A DNA stretch of 64,000 bases from Adineta vaga (Eukaryota; Rotifera): NCBI GenBank assembly GCA_021613535.1, contig CP075492.1, positions 2,356,001 through 2,420,000 on the forward strand, given 5' to 3'. Shown in pieces: positions 34,401 to 44,445 of this stretch (positions are counted from its first letter, which is position 1; each line of letters opens with the position of its first letter). Below the pieces are notes generated by a model. That model saw only the letters and a program-made list of their open reading frames with translations. It ran no database searches and was not told the DNA's origin. Made by a program: the position numbers and the translations under genes.

Positions 34401-35540
34401 TATACAGAAACTAATGGGAGATTGTCTCATTCATAATATGATTTGTTATTTTCCGTATTATACTCACAGCATATATATTTATAATACATATTGTATTCTA
34501 CTGGAGACAATTTGAATTTCAAAACTAACGTCTTCTTATTTCAAAGTATCTTATATATGATGAATGCTTTCATAAGAATGACAAAAGATAATTTTTTTTT
34601 CAAATGCAAAATGTACTGCTAGCATATTTTTTATCTTTACAGATAAATGGTTGAATACGAAAATATGTTCTACATAAAAGATTTTAACGTTAGATGTTCT
34701 TAAATTAAGGTGCTTTTTTAAATTCAATATATATTACAATGCACAGAGTGTGGGTTTGAGATAGGAATAAGGGGAAATTCACACCCACACCCACACCCTG
34801 CATATTCAGTTTCATTTCGACATGAACCATTATCAAGAAATTGAATTGTTGTATTCAAACAATTTGTTTCAATATACGTTCTAATATTGAAACAACGAAT
34901 TATGTATTATTATAGCCAGAACCATGGTGATAATATGATTCAATTTTTTGATATAATAAAGGATTTATATGACCATATTCAATGGGATCGAGATAAATAG
35001 AGCTATAGCTAAGATTTTTTTATATGTCGATGAACAAATAATTACTTGTTTCAACATATTATGCGAAAAATATAGTTATTTCAAACGATTAATGATGAGA
35101 ATCATGTTTATTAACATGAAAAAAAAAGATAATTATAGTCTACCATAGGAAATCGATGAATCGTCGTTTCATTGTCATATCATGAGCGTTAATGTGTTTT
35201 GATTGGTCAGCACACATGCGAGTTATTTCTCAGTAAAGTAGCTTTTTCATGAGAAACTAAAAATGCAATTCGATAAAAAATAATTTTCATTATCGATTCA
35301 TGTCAGCTCTATATTCGGTCTCGTAAATACTTATAGAGGTCATCATGCAGACATCGTGTACTTCATATTCATTTTCATAAACTCTTCGTATCACAAATCT
35401 CAACAAAAGAAATGTACTTTTATACTTAAGAGTGACGATATTCGATATACTATCAAATACGGTCTAGTTTTAGTTATTACTTCTCATACTTATTTCATCA
35501 TTTATCTGTTTATTATTTGTTCTTTATAATTTTCTTTTTG
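34401..35540. other. gene-poor region
   Basis: One TGTGGG hairpin is present and no intact gene was found. Confidence 0.5.
34745..34799. repeat. TGTGGG hairpin element
   Basis: AGAGTGTGGGTTTGAG and TTCACACCCACACCCACACC flank about 20 bp. Confidence 0.7.
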
Positions 35541-36030
35541 TTCGAATTCTTCGTCATATTTTCAATAATCATATTATCATTGTTATTCATCTCATCACTG
35601 AAATGACAAAATATTCATGGATGATCTATTCTATTACAACAATGGTATTTGGAAAAGATCTATGATTTTTTTGTAAAATTTGGTCATTTATTGATTATGA
35701 AGATTATACTATTTACTATGTACGATGGGGTACCTCATCAAATTGTTCCTATTGTTATAATTATTATATTTAATATTGCTTTATTCGTACGTGTTGTATG
35801 ATAAAAATATCGTTTTCAACAAATACCTCAATGGCGAAAATATCAAAAAGTGACAATTATCAATTATTAAGTTTTACGTTTCTTTATTTCATATTTTTAT
35901 TAACTATAACAATATATTAGATTATCTTTATATATGGTGCAAGTACTAACGTGTTTTATAACTATGCTTTCTACGTGACATTTTTCAGTTATTTTTTTGA
36001 CACTACGTTTTCTTTTTGCTTATTGTGCTT
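35540..36030 (+). pseudogene. relic of a 7TM receptor gene
   Basis: Two blocks resemble bdelloid GPCRs: LRHIFNNHIIIVIHLITEM ... KIWSFIDYEDYT (TM2 to the start of TM3), then after about 20 bases GVPHQIVPIVIIIIFNIALF (TM5) followed by QIPQWRKYQK-like loop sequence. TM3-TM4 is missing. The first block has a frame break in a T-run and the second ends in stops, so this is an internally deleted, frameshifted pseudogene. Confidence 0.6.
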
Positions 36031-36054
36031 TATTATTACCTGAACTATAACAAA

Positions 36055-36100
36055 AGTGTGGATGTGGGTGTTATCTTAGGGTCCCCACACCCACACCCTC
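36055..36100. repeat. TGTGGG hairpin element
   Basis: GTGTGGATGTGGGTG and CCCACACCCACACCCTC are separated by about 14 bp. Confidence 0.75.
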
Positions 36101-36150
36101 ATGTGAATGGAACCAGAATCGATATCCAGAACATCGCCATCATCGATTTT

Positions 36151-36176
36151 TCACACTCTCACCCACACCCATCCAC
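36151..36176. repeat. single C-rich TGTGGG arm
   Basis: TCACACTCTCACCCACACCC continues as ATCC, about 50 bp after a complete hairpin, with no partner of its own. Confidence 0.6.
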
Positions 36177-36705
36177 TTACTAGTCCGCTATTACGATCGG
36201 ATTAAAAGACAATATATTAAGATTGGAATGAAATAAGATTCATCTTGATTTATTTTTTGTTAGAAACATAAAGTAAAGGGCAATTTTAACGAAGATGGAA
36301 AATAGGACAGGAGCGTTGAGATCTATAGCATTAGTCATTTTTCATATCCGATTTCTATTGATTGATTTTCTTTTTGGGACACTTGTGGGATAGTTTTTCG
36401 TTTGATTTTTCTTCATTTTATTTGTTTAAATTTTTTTTTATCCAACGTTTGAATCTTTGCCAAGGCCGAATCGATGGATTATCTATACGAAATCATATGC
36501 TCAAATCAAAATCGAAATTAAAATACTATTTACTATTTACGGCTATTTGTTGGTCCATGAGAGAAGTTGGATGCAGAATTATTACAAATTCTAATTTGCT
36601 TTGCAATCAACACCTAAATTTGAATCTTATAAAAATGATTATATTTTCAAAAGGACTTATTAGAACAGATTAGAACATAGAAAATACGGCACAGTATTGG
36701 AAGGA

Positions 36706-36786
36706 CCCATACAGACAAGCAACGAAAAACACGACGTTTTCACGCGTAAAAACGCTGGTTGTTTTTGTTGCTTGTTTGCCTGGGCA
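36706..36786. repeat. imperfect palindrome centred on ACGCGT
   Basis: CAGACAAGCAACGAAAAACA on the left pairs with TGTTTTTGTTGCTTGTTT-like sequence on the right, with an inner CGTTTTCACGCG / ACGCG-AAAACG continuation. Outer CCCA/TGGG bases also match. Arms are about 35 bp with several mismatches. Confidence 0.65.
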
Positions 36787-39706
36787 GAGTCAACAATCTG
36801 AATCGATTACTATACTGCCTCCCTATTTGAGAGTTCTTCTTCGAGATGAAACAAGTTCAATTCGCTAACGATTGTAATTTGGAACGAAGACGAAATCTCC
36901 TCTAGGTCATGGATCTTTGTTGTCTCAATAGAGTGATTTTCGATTTCTGAGGTTATATAAAAACAGACATGATTCTTAAAAAAACTATAATATATGTACT
37001 TTAAATCTTGAACAACGTTTGTGATTGAAAATCAAATACCTCACTATACAGACAGGACGTGAGTAAATATATGATTACACTGGGAAAAAAATGAAATTTT
37101 CTTTTAAATTAGATGAAAAAAAGTCATTTTACATGTAATGTTTGAATAAAATACAATTATTTACTCAGTCTACATGCATTCTCTCATCATAAGAATCTTA
37201 CTGAAAAACATCGTTTTCTTATATTTCAACGACTTCTTTTTTACAAAAGAATAAATATTAACAATGTCGTCACATACTCAACTTCTATACGCAACTAAGA
37301 TTTAGTCAAAGAATATTTTTAACAATCAAACTTTGGAAAGAAGAATAATAGTTAATTATGATAAAAAAACGAAACAAGTCGAGCACAGTCGACGCAAATT
37401 GAGTAACTACTATGGCTGTCTTATTATAAATGTGTTTTTCAGAGAAATTGTCTACGCTACGTAGTAATAATTCTTACGAAGAATGTTATGATTAATAAAA
37501 TATGTTGGTATGGCAACTCAAAAGTAGAAACGATCAAAATTGGTATTACTCCAGGATACTTCGTTGAGAACATGTCAATATTAAAATTGAACATAAGACT
37601 GATCTATATATATGTCTTTAGACGATTGTTTCTCAATAATATAGGTATAGATTAAGAGAAGACAGCCGAATGAAAGAACTCAAACAACAGAAAAAAAAAT
37701 GTATTTTTTGTTTTGTTTGTTAAAACTATCTTGTAACTATTAAAATGAACGATTACTCAAGATCACAAATCATTCTTTTTCTCTTTCATTCTCAAGGGTT
37801 AATTGTTAACCTTAAAAAAAGGAATAAATCTATTCTTTAGTATTCAAACCACACAATATTAGTTTTATTTGTCTCGATGTCTGTTGTATAAGACGATTAG
37901 GAAATCTATAGTTATTGAAATAGTAAAGATAAAAAAATGGACATATAAGAAAATCTTATCGTGTTTATTAAATTTTCTACTTAGAATAATTCTGAGCTTT
38001 ACAATAGAAAATGAATATTTATAAAATACGAATGAAAAAAAAACTTTTGTTTTAACTTCGATTGCTTTCTTTTCATACAGGGAAGACGAACCGATTGCAG
38101 GTTTGGTTTTAGAGAAAATTAGAAAAAAAGCCTTTTTTGCGCATTAAATTATTTTATTACCAAGATATATAATGATTTGCTCTGATGTAATATACAAATA
38201 TTGTGTTTTCTATTATCGATCTTGAGAAGAAGGTTGATAGTATGCGGGTTATTGTTCTTGTTTTCCTTTATCTGATGAATATTAAAAGTTTTCGTTAAAC
38301 TTTAGCTTAGTTCAATAAATATTTTAGAGAATGGGTGAGAATTCATTTAAACAGATTCATTTTCGAGTGAATCTATAAGGTTCACTCAAGATAATTTCAG
38401 ATGAATAATTTAACGTAAAATTCTTTATATTTCTATCACGAACTGTATATTATCGTCAATTATTTAGTGGTTTTTATTTTATACGATTTTTGTTCTAAAA
38501 AGAAATTTTTTCTTTTTGTTTTTCCTTTCGTTCATTTTGAAATTAACTAAATTCTTGTATCGCGGCTGTGATATCTGTGTGAGAGAAATTAATAAATATT
38601 GGACATACATATAAATAAAACAATAAATATAATTTTAATTATAGAAAGAAATTGTATAATGCTCGTAAATGTTCTTATTTATTGTTGATTATAGTAATTA
38701 ACAGGACAGTTTTATATTTATTTCACAGAGATAAGACAAATCATATAAGTTTTATGACATTTATTATTACACGTTTTGTACAGATTTCTATGATATACTT
38801 CTTAATATAAGAATAAGATTATGTTATTCATTTCTATAGAGTTGTTTACAAGATGCAAATATGTTACACTTATTACCCTTCGATACCCAATGATCCAACT
38901 GTGCTTGATATTTTTTGAAATCGTATCATTTACACCTATGTCAATTCTATTCAATACGAGTCTTTCTCTTTCAAATGTAGTGAGTTTTCTGAATAATTAT
39001 GATTATAGTATTTTATAAGTTTCTTCTCACGATCGAAACTCAATTTGGTATTTTCATCAAATTGTATACTTCGTTTTGTATTATGTTTAATGTATCTCTA
39101 CCAAAAAATGCTATGAAGCTGTTGGATCTGTTTGTCTAAAAAAAGTTATAAAGAAAATTTCTTTCTGCTTGTCTTTTTTTTCAGGTATATTTTACTCCTC
39201 AATATTCTATTTAAAACGATAAGCAATGCCATGTTACAGTTATACATAATTTTGTCGTTTTTTCAACATCTTTATCTAAATCTTCGAGATATTATTTTTC
39301 GTCCGGTGATTTATTGTACTTGCAATCTAATATCTTTCGTATTCAAATAGAAGTGCAAAATATCTCTTGCAAATTTAATCTATCAAAAAATATATTTATA
39401 GAAATTTAACGAATGATTAAAATACTAAAATAACGAGAAAGTTCCTATGTGAAAAAAATAGAACTAGTTTTGAACAATGCATCTTATGTCATTGTCTATA
39501 ATTGCTCGTCAAAGTTTTTCTCCTGGTGCTGATCAGTCTAAAAACGGAACAAATAGTGTTCGATAGGGAGAAAACGCATCCCATTCAAACTCCAGTGATC
39601 ATTCATGGATTGACTTTGTAATATGAGCTTTGCTGTTTTTATGAGAGAAATAAATGAGTGAACTACGCTTTCCATCACTCTTTCCGAACATTAGATATAT
39701 TTATTT

Positions 39707-39725
39707 TATTATTATTATTATTATA
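39707..39725. repeat. (TTA)n microsatellite
   Basis: About six TTA units, just before a C-rich arm downstream of the second ART-TPR gene. Confidence 0.7.
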
Positions 39726-39729
39726 TATT

Positions 39730-39752
39730 CCATACCCACACCCATACCCTCT
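39730..39752. repeat. single C-rich TGTGGG arm
   Basis: CCATACCCACACCCATACCC with no visible partner. It lies about 30 bp beyond the stop of the ART-TPR gene on the minus strand. Confidence 0.6.
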
Positions 39753-39782
39753 TTCAATGTCAATTATGAGACTTATCTTCGT

Positions 39783-41804
39783 CTACACTATAGTTAATTT
39801 CGATAAAACACGATTAATATTGTCTTCGATATTCTGCATTGTTGGATGCTCTTGAAGTGAGATACTAATATAAGTATTTTTTGCTTTTTGAAAATATGCT
39901 AAGCTTTGTTGATAATCATGTTTCTTCTCATAAACAAGTCCTATACTTTCAAAAGCAATAGCAATATCGATGTGTTGATCAGGACATGATTTCCTAAAGA
40001 TTTCTAATGCTAAATAATATTTTTCTAATGCTAAATCTAATTCATCTATTAGTAAATGAATATTTCCGATTGCATATTCCGATTGGCCGATATCCAAACG
40101 ATTTTCAGGAGGATGTTTTCGACGAATATCTGCTGCTTTTCTATAGTAATTATGTGCTTCGGAGTATTCCTTCATCGCCTGATAAACACTACCGATATTG
40201 TAGTAACATCCAGCAACATCCAGGCAGTCATCACCAGATGCACATTTAAATATTGTTAATGCTTGATTGAAAAACTCTATTGCTTCAGGATAATCTCTTT
40301 TTTTATAATACACAACAGCAATACTATTGTAACTTAAAGCTATGTTAGGATCACTGTTAGAAAGATTCGTATCTGATAACGATTGTTCATCCATTTCGAG
40401 TGATTTTTTAAAATGCTCTAGGCTTTGTTCATAATTTCCATTCTCCTCTTCGATCATACCAAGTGAGTGATAACATCCAGCTATATCATGATGGTCTTCA
40501 GATGCTTCCTTGAGGAAACGTTCATAGTATTTTTTAGCATCGTGTAATTTATCCATACTATGAAGGATATTTCCAAAGAAGAAAAGATTCATTTCGTCAG
40601 AAAAATATTGACCAACCATGTGATCTATTAGTAAGTTAAATTGTTCATCATCGTTGGAACATACTTTCATTTTAATAACCCAGAACTTTTTGTGTTGTAG
40701 ATAAATTTCTTCGATTTGAAAAATAGATCCTGCCATAAAAAGTACTTCGGATTCGTGTTTTTTTTCGCTCACATCCTTAATACAGCCGAATGGTCTAATA
40801 TTGTTTAGCTGAGAAGTGACGTCAATTTCAAATAGAACATTTTCTAAATTGTTTTCTTGACATTTTTCAGAAAAAAAACAAAAGCACAGGCTGGAGTCTG
40901 TCGACGTCGAGAAAAATGTATTGACTGAAATGCGCTGTCCAACACTAGTATTTAACTTTCTTATTTCATCGCATGACATACGTTGACCACGAAAAACAGG
41001 ATTAGCCGATTCATATTTCATCGTTTTGAGTTCTTGCTCGATATCACGAAGAAAGAAACGCAAATAATATAATAGATCAATTTCTTTATTACGAAGTGCT
41101 TCGTTAATTATACGACATAAACCTGTATCGGTGGTATACCACTTTAATGCTGATTTTGTTTCATATTCTTTTAAGAATTTGTCAAGTGTTCCTTCAAGAA
41201 TTTTATCCTTCTTATTGTATTTTTGATAGAAAGAAAAGAATTCATCTTTCTCATCTTGATTTGATTTTAATTGAATAAGGCAATCAATCAATAATTGTGA
41301 ATGAATAAATCCTCCATTAAGTTCATTTGTTGAATAGCCATCATAGAAATTAAATGAAATAGATTCGTCCATGTTTATAAATTCTTGTTTATTGTAATCG
41401 AAAAGAACTTTCTCAATAAGTTCATTCAATTGAATAAATATTCCTTTAATCTAAATAAATCAAAGTGAAAAAGTTTATTAGAAGACAAAACTTGATCGTT
41501 TTTATACCTTGTAATACTTTTTGGTCCAATCTTCGCATTTTTTCTGATTGGAAAAGTAAATATAAATTGATACAATTTGTGACCGTTCATGAATTTTTTG
41601 AAATGCTTCGACTTCGATCAGTTGATCATTGATTATAAAGACAATTCTGTCGTCTTTAAATAAATCTTCGATATATTCTGTAAATTGCTTCTCATTTTCG
41701 AAGAATATAACATTCTTAAGTAAATCTTGAAAACGCTTTTTCACAAGGTTTTCTTGCGTATGATTTGTGGAACTATCGAGCCAAACAAACGAAAATCTTT
41801 CCAT
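39783..41804 (-). CDS. ADP-ribosyltransferase-TPR protein, intact
   Basis: Two exons (41804-41508 and 41450-39783) join in phase 0 across a 57-bp intron to give 654 residues. The ATG at 41804 (MERFSFVWLD) was preferred because the upstream open frame lacks an ATG. Exon 1 is the bdelloid N-terminal domain, like that of the first ART-TPR gene (FVWLD versus LVWLD). The ART core has ANPVFRGQRMS (R, about residue 250), VNTFFSTSTDSS (S-T-S) and KKHESEVLFMAGSIFQIEEI (ExE, about residue 331). At least five TPRs follow from about residue 395, with A-x-YYERFLKEA and YEQSLEHFKKSLEM units. All catalytic positions are present, so activity is likely. Its sequence is clearly diverged from the other copies. 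Confidence 0.9.
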
Positions 41805-42728
41805 GGTCTTTTTATCAATATTTTGCTGAATAATTTTTGGAAAAAAGCAATATCTTGTGACCAATTGGAGTAGCAGACCATATTTTGAAAAAAGTTATAT
41901 CTTTTTTCTATTATCAAAGAATGGTACCAGTTGTTCTTGCTGAAGCAAATTGCAGTATTATAATAAAGTTAAATGAAAAAAATATCGATTGAATTTACAT
42001 TAGTGTCCTCCTCATTGTGAGACAGATGTAAATGTATACAGCGAATATAATTGAAGCTATTCTCTTCGCCGAACCCAAAATAGATATTCAACATTGCGGA
42101 ATCAATTCTCATCAATTCCCGAAATTCCGTCACTACTCCAATAAGCAGATACACTCGACACCAACGGAATCCTGCTCGATTTCGGAGTTCTGTAACAGAA
42201 TCACATCCTCTCCTTTCACCATCACTTATTGTCTTGCGTTGAGAGAACATCCGATTTGAAAACAATGCAATTCCGAGAGTGCGTGGGAACCGGTTCCCAG
42301 GCTGGAACTCCTTTCGAAATGTTCCACATCGTGGAATAGGATGACTGCTCGATTTCATAACACAAGACTGTGCTTATTTTCGAAATAGACGGGTGGTTGT
42401 GCTGAAGAGGATCATTTTTTGATTTTTGTTGACGGTCTATTTTTTCTAAGACTCATTCAAATTGGATGACTGTGGCTGGTTATGGTGATTGGATAGATTA
42501 CAGGTACCCTTTTAATTCCAAAGGTACTGCGATGAAAAGCGTTTTTGTTCTCTTTGATGTTTGAATAATTAAAGTTTATTTATAAGTTAGTTTCCACTCG
42601 TCCTTTTGTTGTTTTTGTAGATTACGATCATGACTATTATAAGCATCTTTTAGATTCAATTTGAAACTAAATTAAAATTTTGTATAAAATAATCATTGTT
42701 AATATTTTCTTTCAAATTCTTATGAAAA
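41805..42728. other. intergenic region with a GC-richer island
   Basis: The stretch between about 42000 and 42360 is visibly richer in G and C than its surroundings and carries an open frame on the minus strand (42358-41969) without a recognised domain. No tRNA-like box or target duplication was found. Confidence 0.5.
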
Positions 42729-43142
42729 ATGAGTCATTCATCCTTTCTTGATCGATTTTCTGTTGAATTATTGCATTATTTATTCACATATTTTTCGGCA
42801 AACGAGATTCTATTTACTTCTTTTTATATCGGTGATTATGTCAATTCTGTTCTATTGACCTATATAAAGTATCAACTGAATTTTCGATCAATTGAAAAAG
42901 ATCATTTTGATTTGATTTGTAAATGTATTCAACCTAAACCAATTATTAAATTGATGCTTTCTGCTGAAAATGATACACCTGGTCAATCCCAAATATTCTT
43001 TTCTCATTTCAAAATTGAACAATTCATTCTGAATTTTCTACGATCATTTTCGTGGGTGTGGGTGTCAGGATGTTTCCTTTCATTACCAATTAACACCCAC
43101 CCTTCACTTGAGTCTATATTATTCTTCATCAATTTTGAATAA
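42729..43142 (+). pseudogene. F-box gene fragment running into a TGTGGG hairpin
   Basis: The frame starts MSHSSFLDRFSVELLHYLFT, an F-box-like start, and continues with the usual linker of bdelloid F-box proteins (DHFDLICKCIQPKPIIKLML). After about 105 residues it enters a TGTGGG hairpin (43052-43103), which encodes SWVWVSGCF and following residues. A stop comes shortly after. Family members are about 400-600 residues, so this is truncated; the junction coincides with the hairpin. It may still be transcribed. Confidence 0.65.
43052..43103. repeat. TGTGGG hairpin inside F-box fragment
   Basis: GTGGGTGTGGGTGTC and TTAACACCCACCCTTCAC flank about 20 bp. The element marks where F-box similarity ends. 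Confidence 0.7.
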
Positions 43143-43237
43143 TAAGATTAAATTTTAATTGCTTTTTATCGTATTTGTAATTTTATATATATATATTTAA
43201 AACGTTTCAGTTTGAATCAACATTTCCAGACTTTCGA

Positions 43238-44155
43238 ATGGAATATAAAACTGAAAATTATTATATTCCAGGTATAATTTCATTAATAATTGCATTAATT
43301 TGTATATTTATAAGTACTGTATCAATAATATTAATTCAACAAACTAAACCAAATCTTCATACAATAAATCATTTATTGATATGCAATACATGTATTGCAT
43401 CAATATTATATTCTATTGTTACAATTAATAATTTTCTATATATTATTTTACTACCATCAAATAAAAGTGATAGAAGTTGTCGATGGCGTGCTTATTTTGC
43501 ATATGCTTCAATTGCCGGAATATTATATTCATATATGATACAATCAATATCAAGATATTTTTTCTCAATTTTATCAAATAAATATCGTTGGCTAATTACA
43601 TTTAAAATACATTATATTCTTCTTCTTATTCAATGGATTGTTGTTTTTTTAATTGTATTACCAAATATTTTAACAAATGATATTCATTTTTCATTTGCAA
43701 TTCTTTGTTGGGTATCAGTAGAGAATACATTACATACAATCTACACTTATATTGCTTATTATATTCTACCAGTTATAATTGTTATTATGAACTATATTTA
43801 TATTTTTTATCGAGTTAAAAAATCAACAAAAAATGCTCGAACACTTCAAATATCTCGATTTAATCAAAAACGTGATCTTAAATTTCTTCGAAATATTATT
43901 ATTATAATTAGTATTTATTTAACTGGTGGAATATCAACGATAATAGCAGATTTAATTCAAAATAAATTATTATATTTAATAAATTTAATCACTCAAATAT
44001 TTACGGTATTTCTTGCAAATCTATGTACAATTTTATTAGATAGAAAACTTCGTCATGTAATCAAAACTTTCATATGTCGTACAACGCCCATAATTCCTTT
44101 TAACAATGCACATCCAATAATTAGAATTGAACAAATTCATCAAATTCGAACATAA
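43238..44155 (+). CDS. 7TM receptor, intronless
   Basis: A single frame encodes 305 residues with seven hydrophobic segments. TM1 is IISLIIALICIFISTVSIIL, TM2 LLICNTCIASILYSIVTI, TM3 YASIAGILYSYMIQSISRYF (SRYF in the DRY position), TM4 YILLLIQWIVVFLIVLPNIL, TM5 YIAYYILPVIIVIMNYIYIF, TM6 LRNIIIIISIYLTGGIST, and TM7 NLITQIFTVFLANLCTILLD. A cysteine before TM3 and one in the second extracellular loop could form the usual disulfide. It is rhodopsin-like in plan; the ligand is unknown. It differs strongly from the other receptor in the window, which has introns. Confidence 0.85.
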   Translation: MEYKTENYYIPGIISLIIALICIFISTVSIILIQQTKPNLHTINHLLICNTCIASILYSIVTINNFLYIILLPSNKSDRSCRWRAYFAYASIAGILYSYMIQSISRYFFSILSNKYRWLITFKIHYILLLIQWIVVFLIVLPNILTNDIHFSFAILCWVSVENTLHTIYTYIAYYILPVIIVIMNYIYIFYRVKKSTKNARTLQISRFNQKRDLKFLRNIIIIISIYLTGGISTIIADLIQNKLLYLINLITQIFTVFLANLCTILLDRKLRHVIKTFICRTTPIIPFNNAHPIIRIEQIHQIRT

Positions 44156-44230
44156 TACTATTTACGAACAATTAATATACTTTTTTTTTATAAATTATTT
44201 CTTTAGAAAATTTGATTTGATGCGTTATAA

Positions 44231-44306
44231 AGGGTGTCAGTGTGAGTGGATAGGGATGAGTGCAAGTCAGAGTCTCTATTCACCCACATCCACATCCACC
44301 CTCAAG
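44231..44306. repeat. TGTGGG hairpin between convergent genes
   Basis: AGGGTGTCAGTGTGAGTGGA and CACCCACATCCACATCCACC with terminal CTCAAG surround about 30 bp. It lies in the 290-bp gap between convergent stop codons. Confidence 0.75.
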
Positions 44307-44445
44307 ATTTGTATATTTTGGTAGGTAAAAATCACAAACATATATAACTCTCGACCATATACTCATGAATAAATGTTTTTAAAAAGATCATCGTTATCTT
44401 GTTTCTATGTTTATCAAAACAAAGTAAAAAAATTATTCAATTAAT

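Larger units (their letters stand above)
36031..39782. other. gene-poor region
   Basis: About 3.7 kb with two TGTGGG-type elements, one imperfect palindrome (36706-36786), a (TTA)n tract at 39707-39725 and a lone arm near 39730. Open frames here (for example 36362-36673 and 39132-39350) show no domain or sensible splicing. Confidence 0.55.

Noticed and set aside
36362-36673. 103-codon frame with hydrophobic start
   Set aside because: Composition is that of translated AT-rich DNA; there is no domain, no splice partner and no neighbouring exon.
41969-42358. 129-codon minus-strand frame as a gene
   Set aside because: No recognisable domain; the open length may simply reflect the higher GC content of the island.
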